41,875 nt of DNA from positions 1 to 41,875 of the forward strand of contig CAJWBN010000005.1 of NCBI GenBank assembly GCA_913020735.1. The letters run 5' to 3'. The position numbers and the translations under genes were made by a program. Positions 24,715 to 33,566 of this stretch are shown here, piece after piece. The DNA is from an uncultured Acidimicrobiaceae bacterium (GTDB lineage Bacteria; Actinomycetota; Acidimicrobiia; Acidimicrobiales; Poriferisodalaceae). Positions within the stretch are counted from its first letter, which is position 1, and the number at the start of each line of letters is the position of its first letter. The notes under the pieces are model-generated. The model was given only the letters and a program-made list of their open reading frames with translations. It was not told where the DNA came from and made no database searches.

Positions 24715-24864
24715 TGCATCCCCCTGATTCTTTTTCGCGGCTGTAATAACACACTAGGACCCAAAAAGGATCAGCGTGAACTCGATCATCTTCGCAGATG
24801 TTGCCCCGGCTAAAGGTACCCTTCCTGACTCAAGGAACACTCTGCTTATAGTTGGGGTAATGAA

Positions 24865-26046
24865 ATGTCATTGAGTCATGGTCGTCCGATGGTTTCGATA
24901 CCGGGACCATCGGTGATCCCAGATCGGGTCCTGTCAGCGATGCACCGACCGATGCCGAACATTTATGAGGGAGATCTTGTAGAGGTCTCATATAGCGTTC
25001 AGGACGATTTGCGAAAAATCGCCAGAACCGAACAACCCGTATATATCAGCGTCTCGAACGGTCATGGGGCCTGGGAAATGGCTATCAGCAACACTTTGTC
25101 TCGTGGAGACAAAGTGCTCGTTCTCGAATCTGGCACCTTTGCCGTTGGCTGGGGTGAAATGGCAGAAGTGTCTGGTGTCAAAGCAGATATTTTGCCTGGA
25201 AACGACCCGGACCCGGTGAGCCCTGAAGCTCTCGAAGAATACCTGAAAGCTGATTTGTCTCAGGAAATAGCAGCTGTAATGGTTGTTCAGGTAGACACTG
25301 CAACTTCGGTTCGAAACGACGTTCAAGCCATTCGGGCTGCAATAGACGCAGCAAATCACCCAGCGCTCTTGATGGTTGATTGCATTGCTTCTCTCGGGTG
25401 TGAACCTTATGAACACGATGAATGGGGTGTTGACGTAACAGTCGCTGCAACGCAAAAGGGATTAATGGTTCCTCCAGGCCTTGGGTTTGTCTTCGCGAGC
25501 GACAAAGCTCTAGCCGCTCACAAGAGTGCCGATTTACGAAACGGGTACTTCGACTGGGAACCACGAACTAATCCCGACCAGCACTACAAGATTTACTGCG
25601 GCACGCCTCCTATTCAACACTTGTGGGCGATGCGTGAATCCTTAGACATGCTCTTCGAAGAAGGTCTTGAGAATGTTTGGAGACGGCACCGTGTCTTGGC
25701 TGATGCCGTGCGAGCGGCAGTTGATGCTTGGCATGCACCAGATGGTTTTTCATTCAACGTCGCTAACCCACAAGCACGCTCTAATTCCGTTACGACCATC
25801 CTTACCGGAGAAATAGATGCCGTTGAGTTACGTCGTATCGCTGAAAGTGATGCGGGTGTGACTTTGGGAGTGGGCCTCGACCAATTTGCGGATTGCGCTA
25901 TAAGAATTGGGCACATGGGTCACCTGAACCCGCCGATGATCCTTGGCACTCTTGGGACGATAGAAGCAGCTTTAACAAAAATGGGTGCACCGATGGGTTC
26001 GTCGGGTGTTGCTGCGGCGGCCGCTGTGATTGGTGAAGCTCTCTAA
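24865..26046 (+). CDS. Alanine/serine-glyoxylate aminotransferase family protein
   Basis: A 393-aa class V PLP aminotransferase. Its N-terminus SIPGPSVIPDRVLSAMHRPM matches the AGT/SGAT family (G-P-x-x-x-P). SNGHGAWEMAISN is the PLP phosphate-binding region, LMVDCIASLGCEP carries the aspartate that holds the pyridine ring, and TQKGLMVPPGLGFV holds the catalytic lysine. The family moves amino groups from alanine or serine to glyoxylate, with variants acting on aspartate or ureidoglycine. Length is normal. It is monocistronic, divergent from the class III enzyme across 150 bp and convergent with an acyl-CoA dehydrogenase. Confidence 0.9.
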   Translation: MSLSHGRPMVSIPGPSVIPDRVLSAMHRPMPNIYEGDLVEVSYSVQDDLRKIARTEQPVYISVSNGHGAWEMAISNTLSRGDKVLVLESGTFAVGWGEMAEVSGVKADILPGNDPDPVSPEALEEYLKADLSQEIAAVMVVQVDTATSVRNDVQAIRAAIDAANHPALLMVDCIASLGCEPYEHDEWGVDVTVAATQKGLMVPPGLGFVFASDKALAAHKSADLRNGYFDWEPRTNPDQHYKIYCGTPPIQHLWAMRESLDMLFEEGLENVWRRHRVLADAVRAAVDAWHAPDGFSFNVANPQARSNSVTTILTGEIDAVELRRIAESDAGVTLGVGLDQFADCAIRIGHMGHLNPPMILGTLGTIEAALTKMGAPMGSSGVAAAAAVIGEAL

Positions 26047-26048
26047 GT

Positions 26049-27284
26049 TCAAATGGGGAGATCGCCCGTAGCGGTGCGTGTCGAACCGTTGTCAGTCCAG
26101 GCCGCAATCGTTCGTTGAGCAATTCTCATTTGGTGTACCTCGTCTGCTCCGTCAGCAAAGCGAGCCCAACGAGCGTGCTGGTACATGTGAGCTAGTGGTG
26201 TGTCGGTCGAGTAACCAAGCGCTCCATGAACTTGTATTGAGCGGTCGATTACTCGGCCAAGCATGTTTGCTACAAAATGTTTGGCCATCGACACTTCAGC
26301 CTTGAAGTCTTCTTTGCGGTCGATCTTGTATGCCGCATGCAACACCATGAGCTTGGCTTGATACAGCTCCATAGTGCTATCGGCGATCATCCATTGAATC
26401 CCTTGTTTTTCAGCCAGTAATGACCCGTGAGAAAAACGATGAAGAGAACGATCAACCATCATGTCCAGAGCCGTCTCCGCTTGCGCTATCCATCGCATGC
26501 AATGAGCAAGACGAGCAGGCCCCAATCTGTACTGGCCCAGCAGATGCCCTTGGCCTCTACCCCCCAACATCTGACTTCCATGAACGCGCAAATCTTGAAC
26601 GCGAATTTCGCTGTGCCCCGTGCCACCGTGCATCGTTTCGACTTCGCGAACTTCGGTCCACCCTGTCTGTGGCAAGTCGATGATGAATGCGGAATTTGCC
26701 GCTTGAGGGATGTCGGGATTCTCTTCGGTGCGAACAACCAGGATCGCGAAATCCGCTCTGTGAGCGTTGGAGATAAACCACTTGTGGCCGTTAATCACCC
26801 ATTCGTCTCCGTCTGGGTAGCCAACTGTTTGGATCAAGGTTGGGTCTGAACCAGCCACTTCCGGTTCTGTCATAGCGAAACAAGAGGTAGCTCGCCCCTC
26901 GCAAAGAGGCCTCAGATATTTCTCGCGCTGCTCATCAGTGCCCCAATGCAAAAGCGTATGCATATTGCCCTCATCGGGAGCCTGGCAGTTCAGAACCCAT
27001 GGCCCATAACGCGACTTAGCTGCCTCTGCTTGAACCATCGCTAGTTCAACATGCCCGAGACCCATTCCACCCCACTCCTTGGGCATGTGAGGAAGCCAAA
27101 GTTTTTCGGCGAACGCCTTTTTGCGCATCCCGATCAGGTGGGAAACATATTTCTCCCTATCAGTTTCGTCGAGTTTGTCGCGATCGATAATTTCTTCTAT
27201 GGGTTTCACTTCCGCATCGATGAACGTTCTGATTCGAAGACGGATTTCCTCAAGCTCAGGTGAAAGACTGAAATCGATGGTCAC
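26049..27284 (-). CDS. Acyl-CoA dehydrogenase
   Basis: A 411-aa FAD-dependent acyl-CoA dehydrogenase with the standard order. A helical N-terminus (FSLSPELEEIRLRIRTFIDAEV) comes first. SCFAMTEPEVAGSDPTLIQT is the flavin-binding signature, and WVINGHKWFISNAHRADFAI follows. HGALGYSTDTPLAHMYQHAR and FADGADEVHQMRIA make the C-terminal bundle. AGGAGG lies 10 bases before the ATG. It should desaturate an acyl-CoA and pass electrons to ETF. It is related to, but clearly distinct from, the dehydrogenase at 12733-13989. Confidence 0.92.
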   Translation of the reverse strand: MTIDFSLSPELEEIRLRIRTFIDAEVKPIEEIIDRDKLDETDREKYVSHLIGMRKKAFAEKLWLPHMPKEWGGMGLGHVELAMVQAEAAKSRYGPWVLNCQAPDEGNMHTLLHWGTDEQREKYLRPLCEGRATSCFAMTEPEVAGSDPTLIQTVGYPDGDEWVINGHKWFISNAHRADFAILVVRTEENPDIPQAANSAFIIDLPQTGWTEVREVETMHGGTGHSEIRVQDLRVHGSQMLGGRGQGHLLGQYRLGPARLAHCMRWIAQAETALDMMVDRSLHRFSHGSLLAEKQGIQWMIADSTMELYQAKLMVLHAAYKIDRKEDFKAEVSMAKHFVANMLGRVIDRSIQVHGALGYSTDTPLAHMYQHARWARFADGADEVHQMRIAQRTIAAWTDNGSTRTATGDLPI

Positions 27285-27410
27285 TGCTGCCTCCTAGCTC
27301 GACCTGGGTGGAGAAAACAGCCGGGTCTGGGCGCCGCTGAATAGAACCAAATGCTAACGGTCTAACCAATCACCGAGTTGGTTCTTTTGCGTAAACAAAA
27401 GGTAGTTGGA

Positions 27411-28859
27411 CTAATCAGACCCTTTGTGGGGAATCGCTATAGCAGCAGATTCTGACATGCCCAGTCTGTCTTCACCCATTGCGGCTCCTCGATCTATGAC
27501 AGCAACCCTTCGACGTGTAGCAATAGATGGCTGCTCAATTTGATTAGCCGGAATCAGTGTCCGGGCCGCTTGGCCTTGTTGTTGTGCATGTTGCTGGCTT
27601 CTTACATTTGCCTCGCGTTTGTCGCCCGAGGATTGGACACTGGGTGGTTTTCCGGCCGCTGCCAAAAAAGCGAGCCCGGCAATGGCGAAAACAGTTATGA
27701 CCGCGAACGCAGATCTGTAGCTGGAAACGTCTCGAATGAAACCCACAAGGAATGGACCACTGCCAACTCCGAAAATCATGAGAAGTGAACCCATGCCATA
27801 AATTCGGGCGTAGTCCTTAACGCCGAAGGCTTCAGCTAGAAGCAGCGGATGGAACATGAGCAGATTGCCCATAGCCATACCCAATATTACCGACCCCAAT
27901 AGAATGACGAAGGTCGTGTCTCCGATAGCCAAAATTGCGATTCCTAAGGATTGGACAGCCATAAGAAACGCTGTGAGCTTCGTCAACGACATTTTCAAAG
28001 CGGCAATGCCGCCGAGGATCCGAGCCACCACGCTTGTGCCACTCAGCACCATGAGGGCGACGCGGGCCGTATCGATATCGATACGGTCCTTCGTCATTTT
28101 GAAGGTGTGTTGGATTGCCCCTACCTGAGCCGCCATGACAATGATGAATGTCACGGAAATCAGAATGAAATAACGGGACCGAGCCGCGTCTTTAAAGTCA
28201 ACACCCTCAAGGGATGGGGGAGGAGCTCCCGAGGCTAAGGGCGGATCTCCGTCCGGTCGAAGTCCAAGAGGCTCAGGGGCTGGGTGAATCAAGAACCAGA
28301 CTGCTGGCAGCATGCCGACGAGAAATGCGATTGCTAATCGGGGAGCCCAATATACGAGAGAGTCAGCATCGATAACTGTTGCTATCACCGGCGTGATCGC
28401 GATTCCTCCAAGTGACAAGCCGGAGGATGCGATAGATAAAGCGATCGCTCTTTTACGAACGAACCAGCGCGTCACAATCGTGGAACCTGGAACCAAGCTT
28501 GTGAGTGCGAAGCCGATTCCGAAGATCACCATAACGATGACCATTTGAATTTCATTTCGGACTTGCCCGAGGAGTGCTAGTCCAGTTGCACCAACTAGAG
28601 ATCCGATAGTCATTACTAGGCGAGCGTCATATTTCGTAAGAAGCGATCCCGCGTAATAACCGGCTATTCCGGAGGTTGCAAAGAAGATGCCGGTGCCTGC
28701 TCCTGCCATGCTGACGCTGAAACCTTGTTCAGCGACGAGGGCATCTAGGACAACTCCCTGCGCGTAGAACCCAAGCCCCGACGTGACGGCCATGGTTACG
28801 AAAAGACCTGCTAAGACCAGCCAACCGCGGAAGATCCCAGAGGGTTCGTCGTCATACAT
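27411..28859 (-). CDS. MFS transporter with long hydrophilic C-terminus
   Basis: A 12-helix MFS protein. The track start at 29072 would add 71 hydrophilic residues and overlap the divergent alcohol dehydrogenase gene. ATG at 28859 (MYDDEPSGIFRGWLVLAG) has GGGAG just upstream and fits the usual short N-terminus, giving 482 aa. The pattern FRGWLVLAGLFVTMAVTSGLGFYAQGVVL resembles the OxlT/NarK-like oxalate-formate group. After the last helix, about 70 residues form a Gln/Arg-rich tail (SQQHAQQQGQAARTL) that has no counterpart in the other transporters here. Substrate is unknown. Confidence 0.82.
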   Translation of the reverse strand: MYDDEPSGIFRGWLVLAGLFVTMAVTSGLGFYAQGVVLDALVAEQGFSVSMAGAGTGIFFATSGIAGYYAGSLLTKYDARLVMTIGSLVGATGLALLGQVRNEIQMVIVMVIFGIGFALTSLVPGSTIVTRWFVRKRAIALSIASSGLSLGGIAITPVIATVIDADSLVYWAPRLAIAFLVGMLPAVWFLIHPAPEPLGLRPDGDPPLASGAPPPSLEGVDFKDAARSRYFILISVTFIIVMAAQVGAIQHTFKMTKDRIDIDTARVALMVLSGTSVVARILGGIAALKMSLTKLTAFLMAVQSLGIAILAIGDTTFVILLGSVILGMAMGNLLMFHPLLLAEAFGVKDYARIYGMGSLLMIFGVGSGPFLVGFIRDVSSYRSAFAVITVFAIAGLAFLAAAGKPPSVQSSGDKREANVRSQQHAQQQGQAARTLIPANQIEQPSIATRRRVAVIDRGAAMGEDRLGMSESAAIAIPHKGSD

Positions 28860-28985
28860 CTCCCGCCACGATGCCAGTTCCGAGGCTCGGATGCTCAGTC
28901 TTGTTGATATTTCTAGCTGACGATCTTTTCGGTTTGGAAGTCCATCGTGGGACGAGGACCTACCGGAAGGGCCTAAAGTCGAGTT

Positions 28986-29978
28986 ATGACGACGATGCGT
29001 GCAACCCGAATGGTCGGAGTGGGTCAGATGATCTGCGAAGAGATTGACGTGCCCCAAATCAGAGATGGCCAAGTGCTGATCGAAAGTGAGATGGCATCAA
29101 TCTGCGGTAGTGATCTGCACGTAGTGATGATGGGTGCAGGCTTAAACCACCCTTTCCCATGCCCGCATGGTTATCCAGGCCATGAAGGGATAGGTCGAAT
29201 AGTCGAATCAAAATCTCCTGGTTTGGACGAAGGTCAACATGTTCTGACGTTTCCCAATCCACCGGTGGGTGAATGCTTCAACGAATATCAACGCGTAGGG
29301 GCCAATTATTGCGTTCCTTTGCCGGACTGTGATCTGCCAAGATCTCATCTTCTAATGGCTCAACAACTTGGAACAGTGATCTACGCGATGAAGAAACACC
29401 CTCGCGATGTAGCCGGAGAGACTGTCGCCGTTATGGGCCAAGGATCAGCGGGTCTCTTCTGGACGTATCTCTTAAAGCAGGCGGGAGCGGCTCAGATTAT
29501 TGTTTCTGATCTTTCTGACACTCGGTTAGCTATGGCGAGCTCGTACGGCGCAGACATATGCGTTAACGCTGGGAAAGATGAATTATCTTCCGCTGTTGGT
29601 GACTTAACCACTGGTCGAGGGGTGGACTATTTAGTTGAGGCTGTTGGACGTGCGGAAACGTTTCGAGAATCAGTCGACCATGTTCGTATGGATGGTGAAA
29701 TTATGTGGTTCGGTTTACCGAGCGTCGATTCTGATATCGACATGCGGTTTCACAAGTTCTTCCGCAAACGGCTTAGCGCCGCAAGTACATACGGCGCTCA
29801 AGACGAAACTGATTCAGCCTCCTTTCGCGAGGCACTCGACCTAATCGCTTCTGGGGCAATCGATGTCGCTCCGCTGCTTAGCCATATCTTCCCAGTCGAA
29901 AAAATCGACGAGGCGATGCATCTCGCGCATGAACCACATGATGATCAAGCCCTCAAGGTGTCGATTGAATTCTCATAA
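28986..29978 (+). CDS. Zinc-binding alcohol dehydrogenase (MDR family)
   Basis: A 330-aa medium-chain dehydrogenase/reductase. SICGSDLHV near residue 40 and GYPGHEGIGRI near 65 give the catalytic zinc cysteine and the H-E pair. The four-cysteine structural zinc lobe is absent, as in several short MDR subfamilies. The Rossmann motif is AVMGQGSAGLFW near 150, and an aspartate after beta-2 (IIVSDLSD) suggests NAD. It oxidises an alcohol or sugar derivative to a carbonyl compound. A DenD-like dehydrogenase follows 72 bases later on the same strand, so both may serve one polyol or hydroxyacid route. Confidence 0.88.
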   Translation: MTTMRATRMVGVGQMICEEIDVPQIRDGQVLIESEMASICGSDLHVVMMGAGLNHPFPCPHGYPGHEGIGRIVESKSPGLDEGQHVLTFPNPPVGECFNEYQRVGANYCVPLPDCDLPRSHLLMAQQLGTVIYAMKKHPRDVAGETVAVMGQGSAGLFWTYLLKQAGAAQIIVSDLSDTRLAMASSYGADICVNAGKDELSSAVGDLTTGRGVDYLVEAVGRAETFRESVDHVRMDGEIMWFGLPSVDSDIDMRFHKFFRKRLSAASTYGAQDETDSASFREALDLIASGAIDVAPLLSHIFPVEKIDEAMHLAHEPHDDQALKVSIEFS

Positions 29979-30050
29979 CAAATTCGAAGTCAACGGCTAA
30001 TCAACGAACACAGGTTTGGTTAGGTTAAGAACGAATCAGAAAGGTAGAAC

Positions 30051-30983
30051 ATGCGGGTAATCGTGACTGGCGGCGCCGGGTTTTTAGGGCGATTGCTGAT
30101 CCAAGGACTCCAAGAAGAAGGCGTAGAAGACATCGTCGCGATTGATGTTGTTGCCGCAGAAATTCCAGGCTGTCGGGTGGTGCAATCAGATCTCGCACAC
30201 GACCGCACTTTGGATGAACTTTTGAAAGAAAGCCCCTGCACCATTTTCCACTTGGCGTCAGTCGTTAGTGCTGGAGCAGAAGCCGATTGGGAGCATGCGG
30301 TAGACCAAAATATTGGGGGCATGCTTCGACTTTTAGAATCGTGTCGCCAATCGAATCATCTTCATAAAGTTGTTTTCGCTAGTACTTTGGCAGTTTTTGG
30401 TGGTGGTACGGCAGGGGGTGAAGTTGGGGATTTCGTGAAGCAGACCCCCTCTGGCACCTATGGCACAACTAAGGCGATCGGCGAACTCCTAATTAATGAT
30501 GCGACCAGAAAAGGCCATATCGATGGCCGTTCGGCCCGATTGCCAACAGTGATAGTTAGGCCTGGAGCTCCGAACGCCGCTGCTTCAGGATTCGCATCTG
30601 GGATGTTCCGTGAACCGCTAGCTGGAATCCCCAGCGTCGTTCCAGTATCAGAAGAAACGGTCATGGTCGTGGGTTCAGCCCAGAACACCGCAACCGGTAT
30701 TCGTATGCTGGCCGAGATTGAGGGCTCGTTATTAGGACATGACCGTGCGGTCGGTATCCCAGGGTTGAGCGCCACGGTGTCCGAAATGCTGGAAGTGTTA
30801 GAGGCCGTCGGAGGACCCGAAGCTCGTGCATTAGTCAGCCTCGAATATGACGCCGCGACAGATCAACTAGTTCAGAGTTGGCCAGCACAGCTTGATGACC
30901 GGCGAGGACGCGAACTAGGGCTGCCCGCTGACCCAAATTTAGAATCTATGGTTCGGGCGTATGTAGAAATGATTAACCGTTAA
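30051..30983 (+). CDS. NAD-dependent epimerase/dehydratase family, D-erythronate dehydrogenase-like
   Basis: A 310-aa extended SDR. The cofactor motif VTGGAGFLG starts at residue 5, the catalytic tyrosine and lysine are in YGTTKAIGE, and VRPGAPN follows. The C-terminal region (VGIPGLSATVSEMLEVLEAVGG, then LGLPADPNLESMVRAYVE) matches what I know of the DenD group, which oxidises D-erythronate at C2 to 2-oxo-tetronate. No kinase or aldolase partner of the tetronate pathway is adjacent, so DenD function is tentative. Its last 11 bases overlap the convergent aminotransferase. Confidence 0.78.
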   Translation: MRVIVTGGAGFLGRLLIQGLQEEGVEDIVAIDVVAAEIPGCRVVQSDLAHDRTLDELLKESPCTIFHLASVVSAGAEADWEHAVDQNIGGMLRLLESCRQSNHLHKVVFASTLAVFGGGTAGGEVGDFVKQTPSGTYGTTKAIGELLINDATRKGHIDGRSARLPTVIVRPGAPNAAASGFASGMFREPLAGIPSVVPVSEETVMVVGSAQNTATGIRMLAEIEGSLLGHDRAVGIPGLSATVSEMLEVLEAVGGPEARALVSLEYDAATDQLVQSWPAQLDDRRGRELGLPADPNLESMVRAYVEMINR

Positions 30984-32265
30984 TCGAATTCAAGGCCGAA
31001 ATAATTATCTCGCAGCCTTCGTTCATCTCCGCTTCGGACACGTTGAGCATCGGAGTCAAACGAATAACGTTCCCATAAAGGCCGCCTTTGCCCACCAACA
31101 AGCCCTTGTTTTTGCATTCCTCAATCAAACTGGCAGCGGCTGAAGCGTTTGGTTCAATACTTCCGGGTTGGACGCACTCAATGGCCTGCATGAGTCCTTT
31201 GCCTCGTAATTCTGCAACCCAGTCCGTTGACTCACACGACTCACTTAGAAGGCTTGTCATCTGATGACCACGGATAGCCGCGTTTGATTGCAGGTTATGG
31301 TCCTTCACGTAGTTGAGAGTTGCTTTGCCCGCCGCCACGGACAGCGGATTGCCGCCAAAGGTCGTGAAAGAAGTGCGGTCCAACACATTCATTACTTCTG
31401 CTCGGGCTACACATCCAGCCAGGGTGATGCCATTACCCACCCCCTTTGCGAACGTCAGAATGTCGGGAGTGATTCCATGAGCTTCGTAACCCCAGAAGTG
31501 GTCGCCGGTCCTACCCCAACCTGTTTGGACTTCGTCGCTTATGAACAAAATGTTGTTGGCTTCCAACACCTTGTGCATGGCACCAAAAAATCCGTCAGGT
31601 GGTGTAGCGAAGCCCCCCACTCCTTGAATGGGTTCTGCGATTAACGCGGCAAATCCCCCAGCGTCGGTCATGTCGAGGAGCTGAGCTAAATCAGAGACAC
31701 ATGCCTGAGTAAATGATTCGTCGTCCAATTCTCTAAACGGGCTCCTAAGACGATATGGACCTTGAACAAAATGAACGTCAAGTCCGCTGTAGCTGCTTGT
31801 GAGCCAACTCCGATGCGATGTCACAGCTTGAGTTGTAAGTGAGCGACCGTGGTAGCTATTTCGCATAGCTAGAACCTGGTTCGATTGGCGGTAGTTAGTC
31901 GCGAGCAATATGGCCGTGTCGTTTGCCTCTGAACCTGAAGTAGTGAAAAGAACCCTTGCATCAGGAATTCCCGATACCGCTGCAACTTCTTCAGCGAATG
32001 AAACAACTTGTTCATTGAGATAAAGAGTTGAGGTGTGCATGACCTTCGAAGCTTGCTCTTGAACGGCTTCGACAACTTCAGGAACTGAGTGTCCAATCAT
32101 TGTTGTCAGGATGCCCCCGAAAAAATCAAGGTACTTGTTGCCTTCAAGATCCCAGACGTAGCCCCCTTCACCACGTTCTATAGAAATCGGTGTTTCATAA
32201 AGAGGCGTCACGAACGAAGGCATGACTGCTCTGTAGCGCTCGAGTAATTCTTGTGTGCTGGGCAT
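30973..32265 (-). CDS. Class III aminotransferase, AGXT2-like
   Basis: A 430-aa class III PLP aminotransferase. FTTSGSEANDTAILLA, the FISDEVQTGWGRTGDHFWG aspartate motif and LTFAKGVGNGITLAG with the catalytic lysine are in order, and the TTFGGNPLSVAAGKATL motif is typical of AGXT2 or 4-aminobutyrate-type enzymes. It is longer than, and clearly different from, the one at 23500-24714. It probably uses glyoxylate or pyruvate as acceptor. No Shine-Dalgarno precedes the ATG; an AT-rich stretch with a palindrome lies directly upstream, so the mRNA may be leaderless. Confidence 0.9.
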   Translation of the reverse strand: MPSTQELLERYRAVMPSFVTPLYETPISIERGEGGYVWDLEGNKYLDFFGGILTTMIGHSVPEVVEAVQEQASKVMHTSTLYLNEQVVSFAEEVAAVSGIPDARVLFTTSGSEANDTAILLATNYRQSNQVLAMRNSYHGRSLTTQAVTSHRSWLTSSYSGLDVHFVQGPYRLRSPFRELDDESFTQACVSDLAQLLDMTDAGGFAALIAEPIQGVGGFATPPDGFFGAMHKVLEANNILFISDEVQTGWGRTGDHFWGYEAHGITPDILTFAKGVGNGITLAGCVARAEVMNVLDRTSFTTFGGNPLSVAAGKATLNYVKDHNLQSNAAIRGHQMTSLLSESCESTDWVAELRGKGLMQAIECVQPGSIEPNASAAASLIEECKNKGLLVGKGGLYGNVIRLTPMLNVSEAEMNEGCEIIISALNSING

Positions 32266-32277
32266 AGTCGTATATTT

Positions 32278-32293
32278 TATTTTCTCGAAAATA
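32278..32293. promoter_or_regulatory. AT-rich palindrome upstream of the AGXT2-like gene
   Basis: TATTTTC-TC-GAAAATA is a perfect 7+7 inverted repeat, 13 bases upstream of the minus-strand start codon at 32265. Its position and symmetry would suit an operator, but no regulator gene is nearby and a single copy proves little. Confidence 0.3.
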
Positions 32294-32333
32294 GTGGTCA
32301 GTTCATCAAGTGTTTAAAGGTAGTAGATGACAA

Positions 32334-33152
32334 TCAAAGATTGATTGTTGCGATCGTACAACCGACTGCGAAGATTGGGATTGGTTCATAGAAGTGCACC
32401 GTCCCCTCGATTCCTTCGGTGGCCGCAGAAATAGTCATGAACGTGCGAATCTCGAAGGCGCCCTGTCCCGCATCTAGGTATGACTGGCTGTCGTCGTAAG
32501 ACAGCATCGCATCTTTGTCGCAACGTGACCACTGATCGAGAAAGCGTCGATCCCATTCCTCATTGATTTTTCCACTATCAGGCGTGGCAGGCCAGTGGCT
32601 AATGCCCCCTGTCCCTATGAGGGCGATTCTTTCAGGAACCGAGTCAGCAGCTTCTCGTAAAGCTTGACCGAATGCCCAAGCACGATGGAGAGGCGCTAGC
32701 GGAGGGCCTTGACAGTTGATGTTGGCCGGCACGATAGGCAGGTTGTAGCTGGGTGTTAAGAAATGCAGTGGGACCATTATTCCATGGTCGAATTTCCACT
32801 CTTCGGCGTAACTCACATCACTTTTTTGCATCACCTTGCGAATGAGTCGTTCCGACAACGATTTGTCGCCAGGAATCCGTGTTTTTTGGATGCCTAACCA
32901 ATCCGGATTCTCGATCGGTCCTTCGTAATAGTCGGCCATTCCCATAGCGAAGCTGGGCATGTTATTCATGAAGAAATTGGCGAAGTGTTCAGCAGCGACA
33001 ACGATTAAAGCGTCTGGTTTGCTGGCCTCTAATCGGTCCCGCATGTCTCCGAAAGCATCGTAAAGGCGATCCTTGGCTGATGGGTCTGCTTGATCAGCTC
33101 GTCCAACGATCCCTGGGGCATGGCTACATACCCCGGCGAATACCAAAGGCAT
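32334..33152 (-). CDS. Class III extradiol dioxygenase catalytic subunit (LigB-like)
   Basis: A 272-aa LigB-type subunit of a ring-cleaving dioxygenase using non-haem Fe(II). Histidines in VCSHAPGI (His11) and AAEHFANFF (His56) fit two iron ligands, and a glutamate in GAFEIRTF is the candidate third. KFDHGIMVPLHF supplies the conserved active-site histidine (His195 in Sphingobium LigB). It opens catechol-type rings next to a hydroxyl, as in protocatechuate 4,5-cleavage or gallate cleavage. Its first base overlaps the last base of the LigA-like gene. Ring-specific downstream genes are missing here, so the substrate is undecided. Confidence 0.88.
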   Translation of the reverse strand: MPLVFAGVCSHAPGIVGRADQADPSAKDRLYDAFGDMRDRLEASKPDALIVVAAEHFANFFMNNMPSFAMGMADYYEGPIENPDWLGIQKTRIPGDKSLSERLIRKVMQKSDVSYAEEWKFDHGIMVPLHFLTPSYNLPIVPANINCQGPPLAPLHRAWAFGQALREAADSVPERIALIGTGGISHWPATPDSGKINEEWDRRFLDQWSRCDKDAMLSYDDSQSYLDAGQGAFEIRTFMTISAATEGIEGTVHFYEPIPIFAVGCTIATINL

Positions 33153-33517
33153 CAGTTACCCCCATCCTCAATGTTGCTTGTTTGACCGAGTCGATCAGAG
33201 TGAGCCTCGACGCCTTCATATCCGGTGACTGCGTAGACGCCTTCGCGAACTGGGCCATGGGTATCTATTCCGTCTCTCATTTGCTGCAAATAGTCTTGCC
33301 ATTCAATCGAATGGAACGCAGCAAAATGCATGAGAATTTGACCGTTAACTCCTATATGAAATAGCAGCCCAATATCAGGTTCGGTAAGAGCCCGTTGCTC
33401 TTCGTCTGACAGATCGAAGCCCGCGAGCGCGCCGCGTCTATCAGCCGCGTAACGGGACTGAAAATCCTCATCGCGGTTGAGTTCAAACAGAAACTTCTGC
33501 ACGTAGTACAGGCTCAC
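33152..33517 (-). CDS. LigA-like small subunit of extradiol dioxygenase
   Basis: A 121-aa LigA-type subunit, mostly helical: YYVQKFLFELNRDEDFQSRY, then LSDEEQRALTEPDIGLLFHIGVNGQILMHF. LigA forms the lid of the LigB active site in protocatechuate 4,5-dioxygenase. The stop overlaps the LigB start by one base, so the subunits are translationally coupled. The start lies only 49 bases from the divergent 2-hydroxyacid oxidase start, leaving little room for two separate promoters. Confidence 0.87.
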   Translation of the reverse strand: MSLYYVQKFLFELNRDEDFQSRYAADRRGALAGFDLSDEEQRALTEPDIGLLFHIGVNGQILMHFAAFHSIEWQDYLQQMRDGIDTHGPVREGVYAVTGYEGVEAHSDRLGQTSNIEDGGN

Positions 33518-33566
33518 TGTTTCAGATTCTAGGGTGATGGAACCAATTCAAGACCGGAGGCCTGAT

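Noticed and set aside
24988-25455. Minus-strand ORF of 155 aa
   Set aside because: It is a shadow of the AGT-like aminotransferase gene and has no family resemblance.
26427-26849. Plus-strand ORF of 140 aa
   Set aside because: It is antisense to the well-supported acyl-CoA dehydrogenase at 26049-27284.
27364-27401. Two tandem 6-bp inverted repeats (AACCAA/TTGGTT and CTTTTG/CAAAAG) downstream of the MFS gene
   Set aside because: Stems are short and AT-rich, and no T-run follows on the relevant strand, so a terminator call is not supported.
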